Positions 9,524-19,504 of a stretch of DNA of 64,000 bases are shown one piece after another. The notes below the pieces were generated by a model. It did no database searches, was not told where the DNA came from, and worked only from the letters and a program-made list of their open reading frames with translations. The stretch comes from Hongsoonwoonella zoysiae (GTDB lineage: Bacteria > Pseudomonadota > Alphaproteobacteria > Rhizobiales > Stappiaceae): assembly GCF_013266695.1 (NCBI RefSeq), contig NZ_JABRXF010000003.1:558001-622000 (forward strand). The letters run 5' to 3'. The position numbers and the translations under genes are program-made. Position 1 is the stretch's first letter, and every line of letters starts with the position of its first letter.

Positions 9524-10009
9524 ATGAGCATAAAGGCGGGAGATCGGCTGCCGGATGTAAAATTAAAAACCATGACGGCCGATGGACCATCGGAGATTTC
9601 GACAGAAGAAATCTTCGCGGGCAAAACGGTTGTTTTATTCGCCGTTCCTGGCGCATTCACACCAACCTGCCATAACAACCACCTTCCCGGCTTCCTGGAA
9701 AACCACGATCAATTAACCTCCAAGGGCGTCGATACGATCGCCGTCGTCGGCGTGAACGATGTCTTCGTCATGGATGCCTGGTCAAAGGCCAGCGGTGGCG
9801 AAGGCAAGATCCTCTATCTCGCCGATGGCAGCGCCGATTTTACAAAAGCCGTAGGAATGGAACTGGATGCCACGGCGGCGGGGCTCGGAATTCGCTCGAA
9901 ACGCTACGCGATGATCGTCAAGGATGGCGTCGTTCAAACGCTCAAGGTCGAGGATGCACCGGGCAGCGCCAGTGCTTCCGGGGCGGCCTCGGTCCTCGAA
10001 GAGCTTTGA
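9524..10009 (+). CDS. Peroxiredoxin, Prx5-like, single cysteine
   Basis: A 161-residue thiol peroxidase that reduces hydrogen peroxide and organic peroxides. The peroxidatic cysteine is C49 in P-G-A-F-T-P-T-C-H, the hallmark of the Prx5 branch; the D-A-W loop and the R-S-K-R-Y region also fit. C49 is the only cysteine, so no intramolecular resolving cysteine exists and recycling must use an external thiol such as glutathione or glutaredoxin. Start ATG at 9524 with GGAGG eight bases upstream. No export signal, hence cytoplasmic. The bidirectional terminator at 10040-10062 separates it from surf1. Confidence 0.92.
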   Translation: MSIKAGDRLPDVKLKTMTADGPSEISTEEIFAGKTVVLFAVPGAFTPTCHNNHLPGFLENHDQLTSKGVDTIAVVGVNDVFVMDAWSKASGGEGKILYLADGSADFTKAVGMELDATAAGLGIRSKRYAMIVKDGVVQTLKVEDAPGSASASGAASVLEEL

Positions 10010-10039
10010 TGGCAAGTTGAGCAAGTGGATTCAGGCAGG

Positions 10040-10062
10040 AAGCCCGCCATCGCAGCGGGCTT
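10040..10062. terminator. Bidirectional hairpin terminator between peroxiredoxin and surf1
   Basis: Arms AAGCCCGC (10040-10047) and GCGGGCTT (10055-10062) with a seven-base loop, followed by TTTC on the plus strand and bounded by converging genes on both sides. Confidence 0.65.
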
Positions 10063-10065
10063 TCA

Positions 10066-10857
10066 TCAATCCTCCGCGCCCTTCTGCGACCGGCGAAGCC
10101 TGCTTGCGATGAAAACGATGTAGACCGCAGCCAGAACCGCCGCGAGGCCAAACCATGTGCCTGCGTATTGCAGGTGGTTGTTGCGAAAGGAAACGATCGT
10201 CTCTCCGCCGCGCGGCAGTGCGTTGGGCTCGCCGCTGTCGGCGAAAAGATCGACGGCGTAAGGCGCAACGTTGGGAGCTTCCACGTCAAGCGAGCGCGCC
10301 ATGCGTTCCGGCTCCCGAACGAACCAGACATGTTTTTCAAGGTCCGGTTCATAGGACAGGAAATTCGGGTGCTCGGGTCTTCGCAGCAGCCCTGCTATCT
10401 CAACCGTTCCCTTCGGAGGGGCCGTATCGGGCCGATCCGCCGGCAACCGCCTGTCCTGAGGCACGAAGCCGCGGTTGACCATGACCACCCAGCCCTCAGC
10501 GGAAAGAAACGGATTAAAGACCAAATATCCCGGTCCGGCGTAGGGACCATTCGGTTGGGACAGCGAAATAAAATAATATAGCTCGCCGGGCAGATACCGA
10601 CCGGTGAGCCTGACCGGCGTATAGTCCCAGCGTTCTTCGTCGAAGGAATGCCAACGGTCCGGCCCCGGCGCCGCCACCGGATCCCGCCCGCGGCGTGCGT
10701 TCACGTTTTCAATCAGGCTCTCTTTCCAGGCAAGCCTTTCGACCTGCCAGGCCCCGAGCGAAACCAGGACGGCGAACGCAATAGCCGCCGCAACGCTTGG
10801 CCATAGAACTTGCAGCCAGACGGGCCTCTTCCGCTGCAGGACGGTGTCACTCGTCAA
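10066..10857 (-). CDS. surf1: SURF1 family cytochrome c oxidase assembly protein
   Basis: A 263-residue inner-membrane protein that helps insert heme a into subunit I of aa3 oxidase. Two membrane helices bracket the body: residues ~12-32 (A-F-A-V-L-V-S-L-G-A-W-Q) and a C-terminal helix ending in I-A-S-R-L-R-R. SURF1 hallmarks are G-x-W-Q-V-x-R-L-x-W-K near the first helix, the Y-x-P-V-x-L-T-G-R-Y strand and N-R-G-F-V-P. I chose the TTG at 10857, which has GGGAGG six bases upstream and overlaps the DUF983 stop, over a GTG at 10875 that would place it further inside DUF983. It is the distal gene of the oxidase-related minus-strand block. Confidence 0.9.
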   Translation of the reverse strand: MTSDTVLQRKRPVWLQVLWPSVAAAIAFAVLVSLGAWQVERLAWKESLIENVNARRGRDPVAAPGPDRWHSFDEERWDYTPVRLTGRYLPGELYYFISLSQPNGPYAGPGYLVFNPFLSAEGWVVMVNRGFVPQDRRLPADRPDTAPPKGTVEIAGLLRRPEHPNFLSYEPDLEKHVWFVREPERMARSLDVEAPNVAPYAVDLFADSGEPNALPRGGETIVSFRNNHLQYAGTWFGLAAVLAAVYIVFIASRLRRSQKGAED

Positions 10858-11239
10858 TGCGCCCCTCCCGGGCACTGTGCTTGTACTGCTGGGCTATCAT
10901 CAGGCCCTTGAGCGGTCGCAAAAGCCCGATCGCCAGAATGATTGTCAGTGGAAGCCAGATGATCATATGCACCCATATCGGCGGTGTAAGCGTGAATTCA
11001 ACGGCAAGCGCGGCACCAACGATCAGAAAACCGACGATCATGATTATGAATACGGCCGGACCGTCGCCTGCGTCCGAAAAGCGCATGTCGAGCCCGCAGT
11101 TCGAACAACGTTCAACGGGGGTGATGAACCCCTTGAAAAGTTTTCCCTGCCCGCATCGCGGACAACGCCCCTTCCAGCCCGTCCTCAACGGATTAAGCGG
11201 CGGATAAAGAGCCTGATCTTCATGACTCTCTTCGGACAT
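10847..11239 (-). CDS. DUF983 zinc-ribbon membrane protein
   Basis: A 130-residue protein with an N-terminal four-cysteine zinc ribbon (C-P-R-C-G...C-S-N-C-G, residues ~27-50) followed by two strongly hydrophobic helices, the fixed architecture of DUF983. In alphaproteobacteria this gene sits between the subunit III gene and surf1, so a role in oxidase assembly is inferred from context only. The ATG at 11239 is chosen; the upstream extension has no family character and crosses the terminator at 11279-11303. Its 3' end overlaps the surf1 start by eleven bases, implying translational coupling. Confidence 0.85.
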   Translation of the reverse strand: MSEESHEDQALYPPLNPLRTGWKGRCPRCGQGKLFKGFITPVERCSNCGLDMRFSDAGDGPAVFIIMIVGFLIVGAALAVEFTLTPPIWVHMIIWLPLTIILAIGLLRPLKGLMIAQQYKHSAREGRIDE

Positions 11240-11278
11240 CGCACACCTCGCTTTCGTGAATCGCGTGTCCCCTTGAAC

Positions 11279-11303
11279 AAAAGGGGCCGCCCTTGGCGGC
11301 CCC
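11279..11303 (-). terminator. Rho-independent terminator after ctaE
   Basis: On the minus strand, a perfect 9-bp GC-only stem (arms at 11295-11303 and 11283-11291, three-base loop) is followed by TTTTG. It lies between the ctaE stop and the DUF983 start, so DUF983-surf1 probably have their own promoter or depend on read-through. Confidence 0.75.
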
Positions 11304-11389
11304 TCTGCCTGTTTCTTAACTCTTGCGAGTAATCGTCCGCATGGCATTCACGCTCATATCGGATTGCCGGCGACCGACCGCCGCCGCAA

Positions 11390-12262
11390 TCAGTGCGTGG
11401 CGGGAACCGCGCCTGCGCTGCCCCAGATGTAGATGGCGGCAAAAAGGAACAGCCAGACGACATCGACGAAATGCCAGTACCAGGCCGCTGCCTCGAAGCC
11501 GAAGTGTTTTTCAGGCGTGAACTGCCCGATCGCAGCCCGAATCAAGCAGACGATCAGGAATATGGTGCCGACGATGACGTGGAAACCGTGAAAGCCCGTC
11601 GCCATGAAGAACGTGGCACCGTAAATGTTGCCGGAAAACGAGAATGCGGCATGGGCATATTCGTAAGCCTGGACCACAGTGAAGAGCAAGCCGAGAAGGA
11701 CGGTGAATGTAAGACCCCACTTCAAGCCCTGCCGGTCATTGTGCAGAAGAGCGTGGTGAGCCCAGGTCACCGTCGTGCCCGACGTAAGAAGGATAAGCGT
11801 ATTGAGAAGCGGAAGGTGCCAAGGGTCGAACACCTCTATACCTTCCGGCGGCCAGATGCCCCCTGTTGCCTCAAGCCGACCGACCTGCGCTGCCTCGCCC
11901 ACGAAAAGCGACGCATCGAAGAACGCCCAGAACCAGGCCACGAAAAACATCACTTCCGACGCGATGAAAAGCAGCATTCCGTAACGCAGGTGAAGCTGCA
12001 CAACCGGGGTGTGGTCGCCCGAATGGGATTCGCGGATCGTGTCGCGCCACCAACCGAACATCGTGTAGAGTACGATCAGGAGGCCGACAAAAAACAGACC
12101 CCAACCCGAAAGATCCATGCCGAAAAGTTCGAAGGTTTTTTCCTGGGCAGCCTTCATCCAGCCGATCGCGCCGATGGCCATGAGGAAAGCCCCGACGGCG
12201 CCGATGAACGGCCATGGGCTGGGATCGACGAGATGGTAGTCGTGGTTCTTGGTATGGGCCAT
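11390..12262 (-). CDS. ctaE: Cytochrome c oxidase subunit III
   Basis: Subunit III of the aa3 terminal oxidase, 290 residues with seven predicted membrane helices. Family markers are the [12 protein letters not shown] start, the E-x-x-F-F-x-x-x-F-W-A-F-F carboxylate segment, the T-W-A-H-H-A-L segment, the E-Y segment in helix V, and G-F-H-G-F-H-V near the C-terminus. It stabilises subunit I and proton uptake. It is 50 bases downstream of ctaG and is followed by a strong terminator, so it closes the main oxidase transcript. The ATG at 12262 is well placed. Confidence 0.95.
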   Translation of the reverse strand: MAHTKNHDYHLVDPSPWPFIGAVGAFLMAIGAIGWMKAAQEKTFELFGMDLSGWGLFFVGLLIVLYTMFGWWRDTIRESHSGDHTPVVQLHLRYGMLLFIASEVMFFVAWFWAFFDASLFVGEAAQVGRLEATGGIWPPEGIEVFDPWHLPLLNTLILLTSGTTVTWAHHALLHNDRQGLKWGLTFTVLLGLLFTVVQAYEYAHAAFSFSGNIYGATFFMATGFHGFHVIVGTIFLIVCLIRAAIGQFTPEKHFGFEAAAWYWHFVDVVWLFLFAAIYIWGSAGAVPATH

Positions 12263-12312
12263 GGGTCAGTTTCCCCCGATTGTCCGTTTGGTGGCCGGAC
12301 GGCCAGCCGAAG

Positions 12313-12954
12313 TCAAAGCTTGTTGTTGGATGGGTCCTCGTCCGGTCGCGAAGCGACCGTATCGTCGGGCTCTTCCGCCGGATAAAACGTGTAGGAAAGA
12401 GTGATCTCCTTCACGTGACTCAGGTTTTCGTCCTCGTCCATCGCAGGATCGATGAAAAAGACGACAGGCATTTCCACCGATTCACCAGGTTTCAGCGGCT
12501 GTTCGGTAAAGCAGAAGCAGTCGATCTTGTTGAAGTAGGAACCGGCTTCGAATGGCGTGACGTTGAAGACCGAGGTTCCGACGTTGCCGATCTCGCCCAC
12601 GTTTTCCGCAATATAGGCGATCTGGGTCGTTTCCCCCATCTTCAGCTTGACGGTCCGCTGAAGCGGCTTGAAGTTCCAAGTCAGCTTCGGGTTTACGTTG
12701 GCGTCGAAGCGAACGGTGATTTCGCGGTCGATCACGTTTTCCGCGCCACCTTCGGCCCGCTGCGTGGTGCCACCGTATCCCGTGACTTGGCAGAATAGCT
12801 GATAAAGCGGTACGGCGGCGAAGGCTGCACCAACCATCGACACGAAGACGCCGCCCATGACGACGGCGACCGTCAGGTTGCGTCGCCGCAAATCATTGCC
12901 ACCCAACGGCGGTCCGGCGGTCATGTGGTTTTGAAGTTTGTTATGTTCGCTCAT
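12313..12954 (-). CDS. ctaG: Cytochrome c oxidase assembly protein CtaG/Cox11
   Basis: Copper chaperone that delivers Cu to the CuB site of subunit I. The 213 residues contain one N-terminal membrane anchor (~26-47), the C-Q-V-T-G-Y-G-G-T-T motif just after it, and the copper-binding C-F-C-F pair in F-N-K-I-D-C-F-C-F-T-E-Q. The rest is the Ig-like Cox11 periplasmic fold with the F-F-I-D-P strand. Its start is one base after the stop of the small CoxF-like gene, showing tight coupling. A C-terminal acidic tail is not conserved in the family. Confidence 0.95.
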   Translation of the reverse strand: MSEHNKLQNHMTAGPPLGGNDLRRRNLTVAVVMGGVFVSMVGAAFAAVPLYQLFCQVTGYGGTTQRAEGGAENVIDREITVRFDANVNPKLTWNFKPLQRTVKLKMGETTQIAYIAENVGEIGNVGTSVFNVTPFEAGSYFNKIDCFCFTEQPLKPGESVEMPVVFFIDPAMDEDENLSHVKEITLSYTFYPAEEPDDTVASRPDEDPSNNKL

Positions 12955-12955
12955 A

Positions 12956-13111
12956 TCAAAGCGGCCTGTTCACGACGCCCGGCCCGAGCTTGACGATCGT
13001 CACCAGGTAAAAAAGTACGACCAACGCCCCGATCGCGAGCCCGATAGCGATATTACGCGCGCGGCGGCGCCTTTTCTGCTCTTCGGTCAGCCTGATTCCG
13101 TCCTCCGTCAT
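12956..13111 (-). CDS. Small CoxF-like single-helix protein of the oxidase operon (51 aa)
   Basis: Overlooked by size. The 51-residue product begins [20 protein letters not shown], then has one membrane helix (about residues 21-41, [20 protein letters not shown]) and a short tail ending VVNRPL. The ATG overlaps the ctaB stop (ATGA), and the stop is one base before the ctaG start, so it is locked between two real genes. A small acidic/basic single-span protein at this exact place is usual in Rhizobiales oxidase operons, often labelled CoxF. Charge pattern (basic block before the helix) predicts N-terminus in the cytoplasm. Function in oxidase assembly is inferred from position. Confidence 0.85.
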   Translation of the reverse strand: MTEDGIRLTEEQKRRRRARNIAIGLAIGALVVLFYLVTIVKLGPGVVNRPL

Positions 13112-14058
13112 CGTGCCGGCCCCGAAATGAGGGCTATCAGGAGATGTTCTCCAAGCAGCATGGCAAACAAAAGGAACAGATAGAGTATGGAAAAGGAAAA
13201 AAGCCGGACCGCAGCCTTGCGCGCCGCATCACCCTTGCGCATCGCCCAGACGCGGTAGGCGAAGATCACGAAGGCAACACCGAGCGCGGCCGACACCAGC
13301 CCATACGCCAACCCGGCAAAACCCATTATCCACGGCAGCACCCCGATCGGCGCCAGCACAAGCGAGTAGGCAAGAATCTGGGTGCGTGTCGATCTTTCGC
13401 CCGCTACCACGGGCATCATCGGCACGTTTGCCGCTTCATAATCACCGGACTTGAAAAGCGCCAGCGCCCAGAAGTGCGGCGGTGTCCACATGAAGATGAT
13501 GAGGAAGAGAACGAGCGGTTCCAGGCTGACGGAACCGGTAACCGCCGCCCACCCCACAACCGGAGGAAAAGCGCCGGCCGCTCCGCCGATGACGATGTTC
13601 TGTGGCGTCGAACGCTTCAGCCACATCGTGTAGATGACGACATAAAAGAAGATCGTGAAGGCAAGGAACGCAGCCGCAAACCAGTTTACGAGCAGGCCGA
13701 GGACCAGCACCGAAAACCCCGATAGCGTCAGCCCGAAGGCAAGCGCCTCGTCTCCCGTCACACGACCGGCCGGGATGGGTCGATTACGGGTGCGCGACAT
13801 CACGCGGTCGATATCCGCGTCGTACCACATGTTGAGCGCGCCGGAAGCGCCCGCACCGATGGCGATGCAAAGAAGCGCGGTTGCTGCCAGAACCGGGTGG
13901 ATGCCGCCCGGCGCGAGCACGATACCCACGAGTGCCGTGAAGATGACGAGTGACATCACCCGCGGCTTCAAAAGCGCGAAATAGTCGCCAACGCCGCCGT
14001 GTCCTCCGGACCACGCGGTATCGTCGATCATCTGCCCTTGTGCGTCAGCAAGCGACAT
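13108..14058 (-). CDS. ctaB: Protoheme IX farnesyltransferase (heme O synthase)
   Basis: Adds a farnesyl group to heme B to make heme O, the precursor of the heme A used by subunit I. The 316-residue UbiA-type protein has about nine membrane helices and both prenyl-diphosphate motifs: N-M-W-Y-D-A-D-I-D with [10 protein letters not shown] after it, and a second acidic loop near K-S-G-D-Y. The sequence [11 protein letters not shown] at residue ~25 is typical. Located 109 bases after ctaD and overlapping the small CoxF-like gene by four bases (ATGA). Membrane enzyme of the inner membrane. Confidence 0.95.
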   Translation of the reverse strand: MSLADAQGQMIDDTAWSGGHGGVGDYFALLKPRVMSLVIFTALVGIVLAPGGIHPVLAATALLCIAIGAGASGALNMWYDADIDRVMSRTRNRPIPAGRVTGDEALAFGLTLSGFSVLVLGLLVNWFAAAFLAFTIFFYVVIYTMWLKRSTPQNIVIGGAAGAFPPVVGWAAVTGSVSLEPLVLFLIIFMWTPPHFWALALFKSGDYEAANVPMMPVVAGERSTRTQILAYSLVLAPIGVLPWIMGFAGLAYGLVSAALGVAFVIFAYRVWAMRKGDAARKAAVRLFSFSILYLFLLFAMLLGEHLLIALISGPAR

Positions 14059-14105
14059 GCCGTCAAATTTCCCAGTCGTTCATGTTTCCGGTATCGATCG
14101 GAGAG

Positions 14106-14147
14106 CGGCGCCGGCATGCAAGCAGCAGCAATGCAATACCGGCGCCG
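14106..14147. other. Stem-loop between ctaD and ctaB
   Basis: Perfect GC-only arms CGGCGCCGG (14106-14114) and CCGGCGCCG (14139-14147), with an inner GCAT/ATGC pair. No T tract follows on either strand, so it is more likely an mRNA stability, processing or attenuation element than a terminator. Confidence 0.45.
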
Positions 14148-14167
14148 TTCTGGTTGAAGCGCGCCGC

Positions 14168-15820
<1,653 letters not shown>

Positions 15821-15837
15821 TCACATCCGAAATTGCG

Positions 15838-16755
15838 TCAGCGTTTAGCGACCGTGAGGTTACCGGCGTCCTTCGCTTCCGCGGTCTTGGCCGCCTTGGC
15901 GTCCGCGATCGTCGCGTAAAGCTCTTTGTTCGCCTCTTCGATGTCGTCCTGGGCAGCTTCTGCCCAGGCGGCGAACTGCTCCTCCGTCACGACACGAATG
16001 GCAATCGGCATGAAGGCGTGGCGGATACCGCAAAGCTCCGAGCACTGGCCGTAGTAAATGCCGGTTTCCTCTGCGCGGAACCAGGTTTCGTTGAGGCGGC
16101 CCGGCACGGCGTCCACCTTCACGCCAAAGGCCGGCATAGCAAAGGAATGCAGCACATCCGCCGCTGTAACCTGAACGCGAATGGTCTTGTTCACCGGAAC
16201 GACGACCTCATTGTCGGTCGCCAGCAGACGCGGCATGGCAGATACCGGCACACCGCGTTGGTCCGCCCAGTCCTGACGATCGCCGTCTTCGATCAAGTAA
16301 GCGTCGAAGGCCAGCCCGTTCATGCTCTCGTCGGTATACTCATAACCCCAATACCACTGGTAGCCAGTCGCCTTCACCGTCATGTCGTACTCGGGGATTT
16401 CAAGCTGCTTGAAAAGCAGCCGGAAGGAAGGCACCGCGATCACGACGAGGATAAGGATCGGCACAACCGTCCACACGACCTCGATCAGCGTGTTGTGGGA
16501 CGTACGCGACGGGGTTGGATTGGCCTTGTGGTTGAACCGCATGATGCACGTGATCAGAAGACCCAGCACCAGAAGCGTGATCAACGTGATGATCACGAGT
16601 GTGAAGTCGTTGAACCAGCGGATATCCGCCATGACGCCCGTTGCAGCGGGCTGAAGCCCGGTCTGCCAAGGCACAGGCTCCGATGCGACCGCCTGGCCGC
16701 CGAAGCCCGCGACACCGGCAACCCCTGCAATGAGACGCTTGACCAGTTTCGTCAC
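15838..16755 (-). CDS. ctaC: Cytochrome c oxidase subunit II
   Basis: Carries the CuA centre that accepts electrons from cytochrome c. Product of 305 residues: signal sequence (~1-28), two membrane helices (~50-75 and ~95-115), then the cupredoxin domain with the Q-W-Y-W-x-Y-E-Y aromatic patch, V-L-H-S-F-A-M and C-S-E-L-C-G-I-R-H-A-F-M supplying the CuA Cys, His and Met ligands. The start is set to GTG at 16755, which has AGGAAGGGAG just upstream; a longer frame to 17013 has an implausible Arg/Ala-rich lead. A 40-residue Lys/Ala/Glu-rich tail follows the cupredoxin fold. First gene of the oxidase transcript. Confidence 0.95.
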   Translation of the reverse strand: MTKLVKRLIAGVAGVAGFGGQAVASEPVPWQTGLQPAATGVMADIRWFNDFTLVIITLITLLVLGLLITCIMRFNHKANPTPSRTSHNTLIEVVWTVVPILILVVIAVPSFRLLFKQLEIPEYDMTVKATGYQWYWGYEYTDESMNGLAFDAYLIEDGDRQDWADQRGVPVSAMPRLLATDNEVVVPVNKTIRVQVTAADVLHSFAMPAFGVKVDAVPGRLNETWFRAEETGIYYGQCSELCGIRHAFMPIAIRVVTEEQFAAWAEAAQDDIEEANKELYATIADAKAAKTAEAKDAGNLTVAKR

Positions 16756-17319
16756 GTCTACGCTCCCTTCCTGACCCATCGGCCCGACCGGCCTGGTCTG
16801 TCGTTCAAGTTTGCCACGCCGGGGATCGGCTTCCGCCCTACCCGGATATGCCCGATCGGCTTGGCCGGCATGGCCGCAATTTCGCCGCAGTATATTAACC
16901 GCTATGGCTGATACCGCACGACCTTCAGCTTGCCCAGCGGCGAAACGCCGCATCCAAGGCTTGACCAAGATCAATTTCGCGCCTGAAAAACCACAAGCAA
17001 CGAAGAACCGCAACGGTCTATTCGACGCACAAACCGAAAATCGCGTTCATTGCGCCCTGTGGATGAAATTCTTGCAAGAAACAAAGATAGGCAAGAGGAG
17101 GAGCCGTGACCAGCTTGCGTTTCCGCGGCGGGAAGGCCCTGTTACCTTCCGGTAAGCGTTTGAAAGGGCGGATTCTCCTTGAAATGGGCATTGCGAGGGT
17201 CGAAAAAGGCACATCGACAGTGCACGCTGCCGAATCACTGGTTGATCAGAGAGGCTGATGGCCGTTTCGCGAACCTGCCTGTTTGCGCGCCCGGACGCTA
17301 CCACAATGGAGAAGAGCCT
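16756..17319. other. Regulatory spacer between ctaC and ialB (564 bp)
   Basis: Divergent spacer. It holds an FNR/FixK-like box (16961-16974), a minus-strand TATACT hexamer (16894-16889) that could be the ctaC -10, and, on the plus strand, a GTG (17106) behind a strong AGGAGGAG that opens a 50-codon frame ending at 17258. That frame has no recognisable family and no clear codon bias, so I do not call it a gene. Nothing else is evident. Confidence 0.5.
16961..16974. promoter_or_regulatory. Candidate FNR/FixK/FnrL box upstream of ctaC and ialB
   Basis: TTGACCAAGATCAA matches the TTGAY-N4-RTCAA consensus of the Crp/FNR oxygen-responsive regulators at all ten fixed positions. It lies ~85 bp upstream of the transcription start predicted from the TATACT hexamer for ctaC. 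Confidence 0.55.
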
Positions 17320-17874
17320 GTGCCCTCCAGAAATTCAAGCCCGGTCACAGCACCGAAAGGCCGTATCCCGTTTTACCGCATTGCTGCCGTCGGCCTTGTT
17401 GCGCTCTTCACCCTGGCGGGTGCGGCCCAGCCCCCCGCCCATGCGCAAGGTGAGATTCGCGCCGTTCATGGCGATTGGCAGATGCGCTGCGACACGCCTC
17501 CCGGTTCGCAGGGCGAGCAATGTGCCCTGATCCAGAACGTCACCGCGGAGGACAGGGAAAACGTCGGCCTGTCCGTTATCGTCCTGAGAACGGCGGACCA
17601 GGAAACCCATATCCTGCGCGTCCTTGCGCCGCTTGGCGTTCTGCTGCCATCCGGCCTCGGGCTTCGCGTCGACGATGCCGACATCGGCCGGGCCGGCTTC
17701 GTACGCTGCCTGCCTACGGGCTGCATCGCCGAGGTGATCCTTCAAAAAGACCTGATTTCAAAGCTCGAAGGCGGCGACCTGGCCACCTTCATCATCTTCC
17801 AGACACCGGAAGAAGGGATCGGCATTCCAATATCGCTGAACGGATTCAAGGAGGGTTTCGCCGCCCTGCCCTGA
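17320..17874 (+). CDS. Invasion-associated locus B (IalB) family exported protein
   Basis: A 184-residue exported protein of the IalB family, named from Bartonella erythrocyte invasion but widespread in non-pathogenic Rhizobiales. After a signal peptide (helix A-A-V-G-L-V-A-L-F-T-L-A-G-A-A, cleaved near A-H-A-Q), the body starts with the typical H-G-D-W-Q-M-R-C-D and contains cysteine pairs (M-R-C-D...Q-C-A-L-I and R-C-L-P-T-G-C) expected to form disulfides. I chose GTG at 17320 with GGAG eight bases upstream; a start at 17179 would bury the signal peptide. A terminator follows at 17902. Molecular function of the family is unknown. Confidence 0.85.
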   Translation: MPSRNSSPVTAPKGRIPFYRIAAVGLVALFTLAGAAQPPAHAQGEIRAVHGDWQMRCDTPPGSQGEQCALIQNVTAEDRENVGLSVIVLRTADQETHILRVLAPLGVLLPSGLGLRVDDADIGRAGFVRCLPTGCIAEVILQKDLISKLEGGDLATFIIFQTPEEGIGIPISLNGFKEGFAALP

Positions 17875-17901
17875 AGCTTCGACGCATGAGGGTGTTTCAA
17901 C

Positions 17902-17934
17902 AGGCCGTCGGCGCCACGCGCCAGACGGCCTTTT
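17902..17934 (+). terminator. Rho-independent terminator after ialB
   Basis: Arms AGGCCGTC (17902-17909) and GACGGCCT (17924-17931), with an inner GGCGC/GCGCC pair, followed by TTTT and then CC. Confidence 0.75.
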
Positions 17935-18067
17935 CCTTGCCTGAAGCCGTCTTCCGTGCTCCCCGGGTGGGCAACGCCGCCCAACGCCCCTATCTTGAAA
18001 ACACATCCTTTTTGTTGAAACGCGCCGAGAGAATGCAGCAGCGGCGCCTCCTTGCGAGAGAACCGAA

Positions 18068-19492
18068 ATGAGTGATTCCGTCCTCGACCTCCTTGAAAAA
18101 AGCGGCCTCAAGGAAGAAACCGCGCGAACGATCACCGCCGAAGCACTTGAGGGCGCGGACGATGGTGAGCTTTTCCTTGAGTACAAACAGTCCGAAAGCC
18201 TTGTCTTCGACAATGGCCGGCTCAAGGCCGCCAATTTCGACACGAGCCAGGGCTTCGGCCTTCGCGCGGTCAAGGGCGAAGCGGCCGGCTACGCCCATTC
18301 CGGCGAAATCTCGGAAGCCGCGCTCAAGCGCGCGGCGGATGCCGTTTCCGCCGTCTCTTCCGGCCACAGCGGCAGCTACGCCGCCCCCCCGCAGGGGACG
18401 AACGCCCGCCTTTACAGCGACGAAAACCCGCTTGGCGCCCCGGCGTTCGAAGAAAAACTGCGCCTGCTCCAGGAAGTCGACGCCTATGCCCGGGCGCGCG
18501 ACCCCAGGGTTCGCCAGGTCAGCGTTTCGCTTGCCGGAAGTTGGCAGGTCGTCGACATCCTGCGCGCCGACGGACACCGCGTGCGCGACATCCGTCCTCT
18601 CGTCAGGTTCAACGTCTCCGTAATCGCCGGCGATGGAGACCGTCAGGAATCGGGTTCCTACGGGTTCGGCGGGCGTGCCGGCTATGGCGAATTCATCGCC
18701 ATCGAACGATGGCAATCCGCTGTGGACGAAGCGCTTCGCCAGGCGCTCGTCAACCTTGAGGCGGTCCCCGCGCCCGCCGGCGCATTCGACGTCGTCCTAG
18801 GGGCCGGTTGGCCCGGCATCCTGCTGCATGAGGCGGTGGGCCATGGGCTTGAAGGCGATTTCAACCGCAAGAAAACCTCGGCTTTCGCCGGACTGATGGG
18901 CGAACGCGTTGCTTCGAAGGGTGTCACCATTGTCGATGACGGCACCATAATGGACCGGCGCGGTTCGCTAACCATCGACGACGAGGGAACACCGACAAAC
19001 CGCACCGTGCTGATCGAAGACGGCACTCTCACCGGGTACATGCAGGACAGACAGAACGCACGCCTGATGGGCATGAAACCCACCGGAAACGGACGCCGGC
19101 AATCCTTCGCCCATATTCCGATGCCGCGCATGACGAACACCATCATGCTGGGCGGCGAGCATGAACCCGGCGAAATTCTGGCCAGCGTGAAGGACGGCAT
19201 CTATGCCGTCTCCTTCGGTGGCGGTCAGGTCGACATCACATCCGGCAAGTTCGTCTTCTCCTGCACGGAAGCCTACAGGATTGAAAACGGCAGGATCGGG
19301 GCGCCGATCAAGGGCGCCATGCTTATAGGCAACGGGCCGGACGCACTTACCCGCGTGGAAATGATCGGCAACGACATGAAACTCGATCCCGGCATCGGTA
19401 CTTGCGGCAAGCAGGGACAAGGCGTGCCCGTCGGCGTTGGCCAGCCGACACTGCGCATCAACGCCATGACGGTCGGCGGCACGGCGCTTTGA
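18068..19492 (+). CDS. tldD: Metalloprotease TldD
   Basis: TldD subunit of the TldD/TldE (PmbA) heterodimeric zinc protease, which trims unstructured peptides and, in other bacteria, modified peptides and the CcdA antitoxin. The 474 residues carry the catalytic HEAVGH (H-E-x3-H) motif in L-L-H-E-A-V-G-H-G-L-E-G-D, plus the family C-terminal G-T-C-G-K-x-G-Q-G-V-P-V-G-V-G-Q-P-T-L-R. The partner gene pmbA lies about 10 kb away on the other strand (28556-29899), so both halves are present in the window but in separate operons. The HAD gene begins 12 bases downstream and is probably co-transcribed. Confidence 0.95.
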   Translation: MSDSVLDLLEKSGLKEETARTITAEALEGADDGELFLEYKQSESLVFDNGRLKAANFDTSQGFGLRAVKGEAAGYAHSGEISEAALKRAADAVSAVSSGHSGSYAAPPQGTNARLYSDENPLGAPAFEEKLRLLQEVDAYARARDPRVRQVSVSLAGSWQVVDILRADGHRVRDIRPLVRFNVSVIAGDGDRQESGSYGFGGRAGYGEFIAIERWQSAVDEALRQALVNLEAVPAPAGAFDVVLGAGWPGILLHEAVGHGLEGDFNRKKTSAFAGLMGERVASKGVTIVDDGTIMDRRGSLTIDDEGTPTNRTVLIEDGTLTGYMQDRQNARLMGMKPTGNGRRQSFAHIPMPRMTNTIMLGGEHEPGEILASVKDGIYAVSFGGGQVDITSGKFVFSCTEAYRIENGRIGAPIKGAMLIGNGPDALTRVEMIGNDMKLDPGIGTCGKQGQGVPVGVGQPTLRINAMTVGGTAL

Positions 19493-19504
19493 GGATATTT
19501 GCCA

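Noticed and set aside
14106-14147. Terminator between ctaD and ctaB
   Set aside because: No T tract on either strand, and ctaB must be transcribed with the oxidase genes; listed as a stem-loop only.
16756-17013. Longer N-terminus for ctaC
   Set aside because: The lead is Arg/Ala-rich without signal character; GTG at 16755 has a good Shine-Dalgarno sequence and begins the signal peptide.
17106-17258. 50-codon frame with a strong AGGAGGAG sequence upstream of ialB
   Set aside because: The GTG is only two bases beyond the AGGAGGAG, there is no family match and no codon bias; kept only as a note in the spacer entry.
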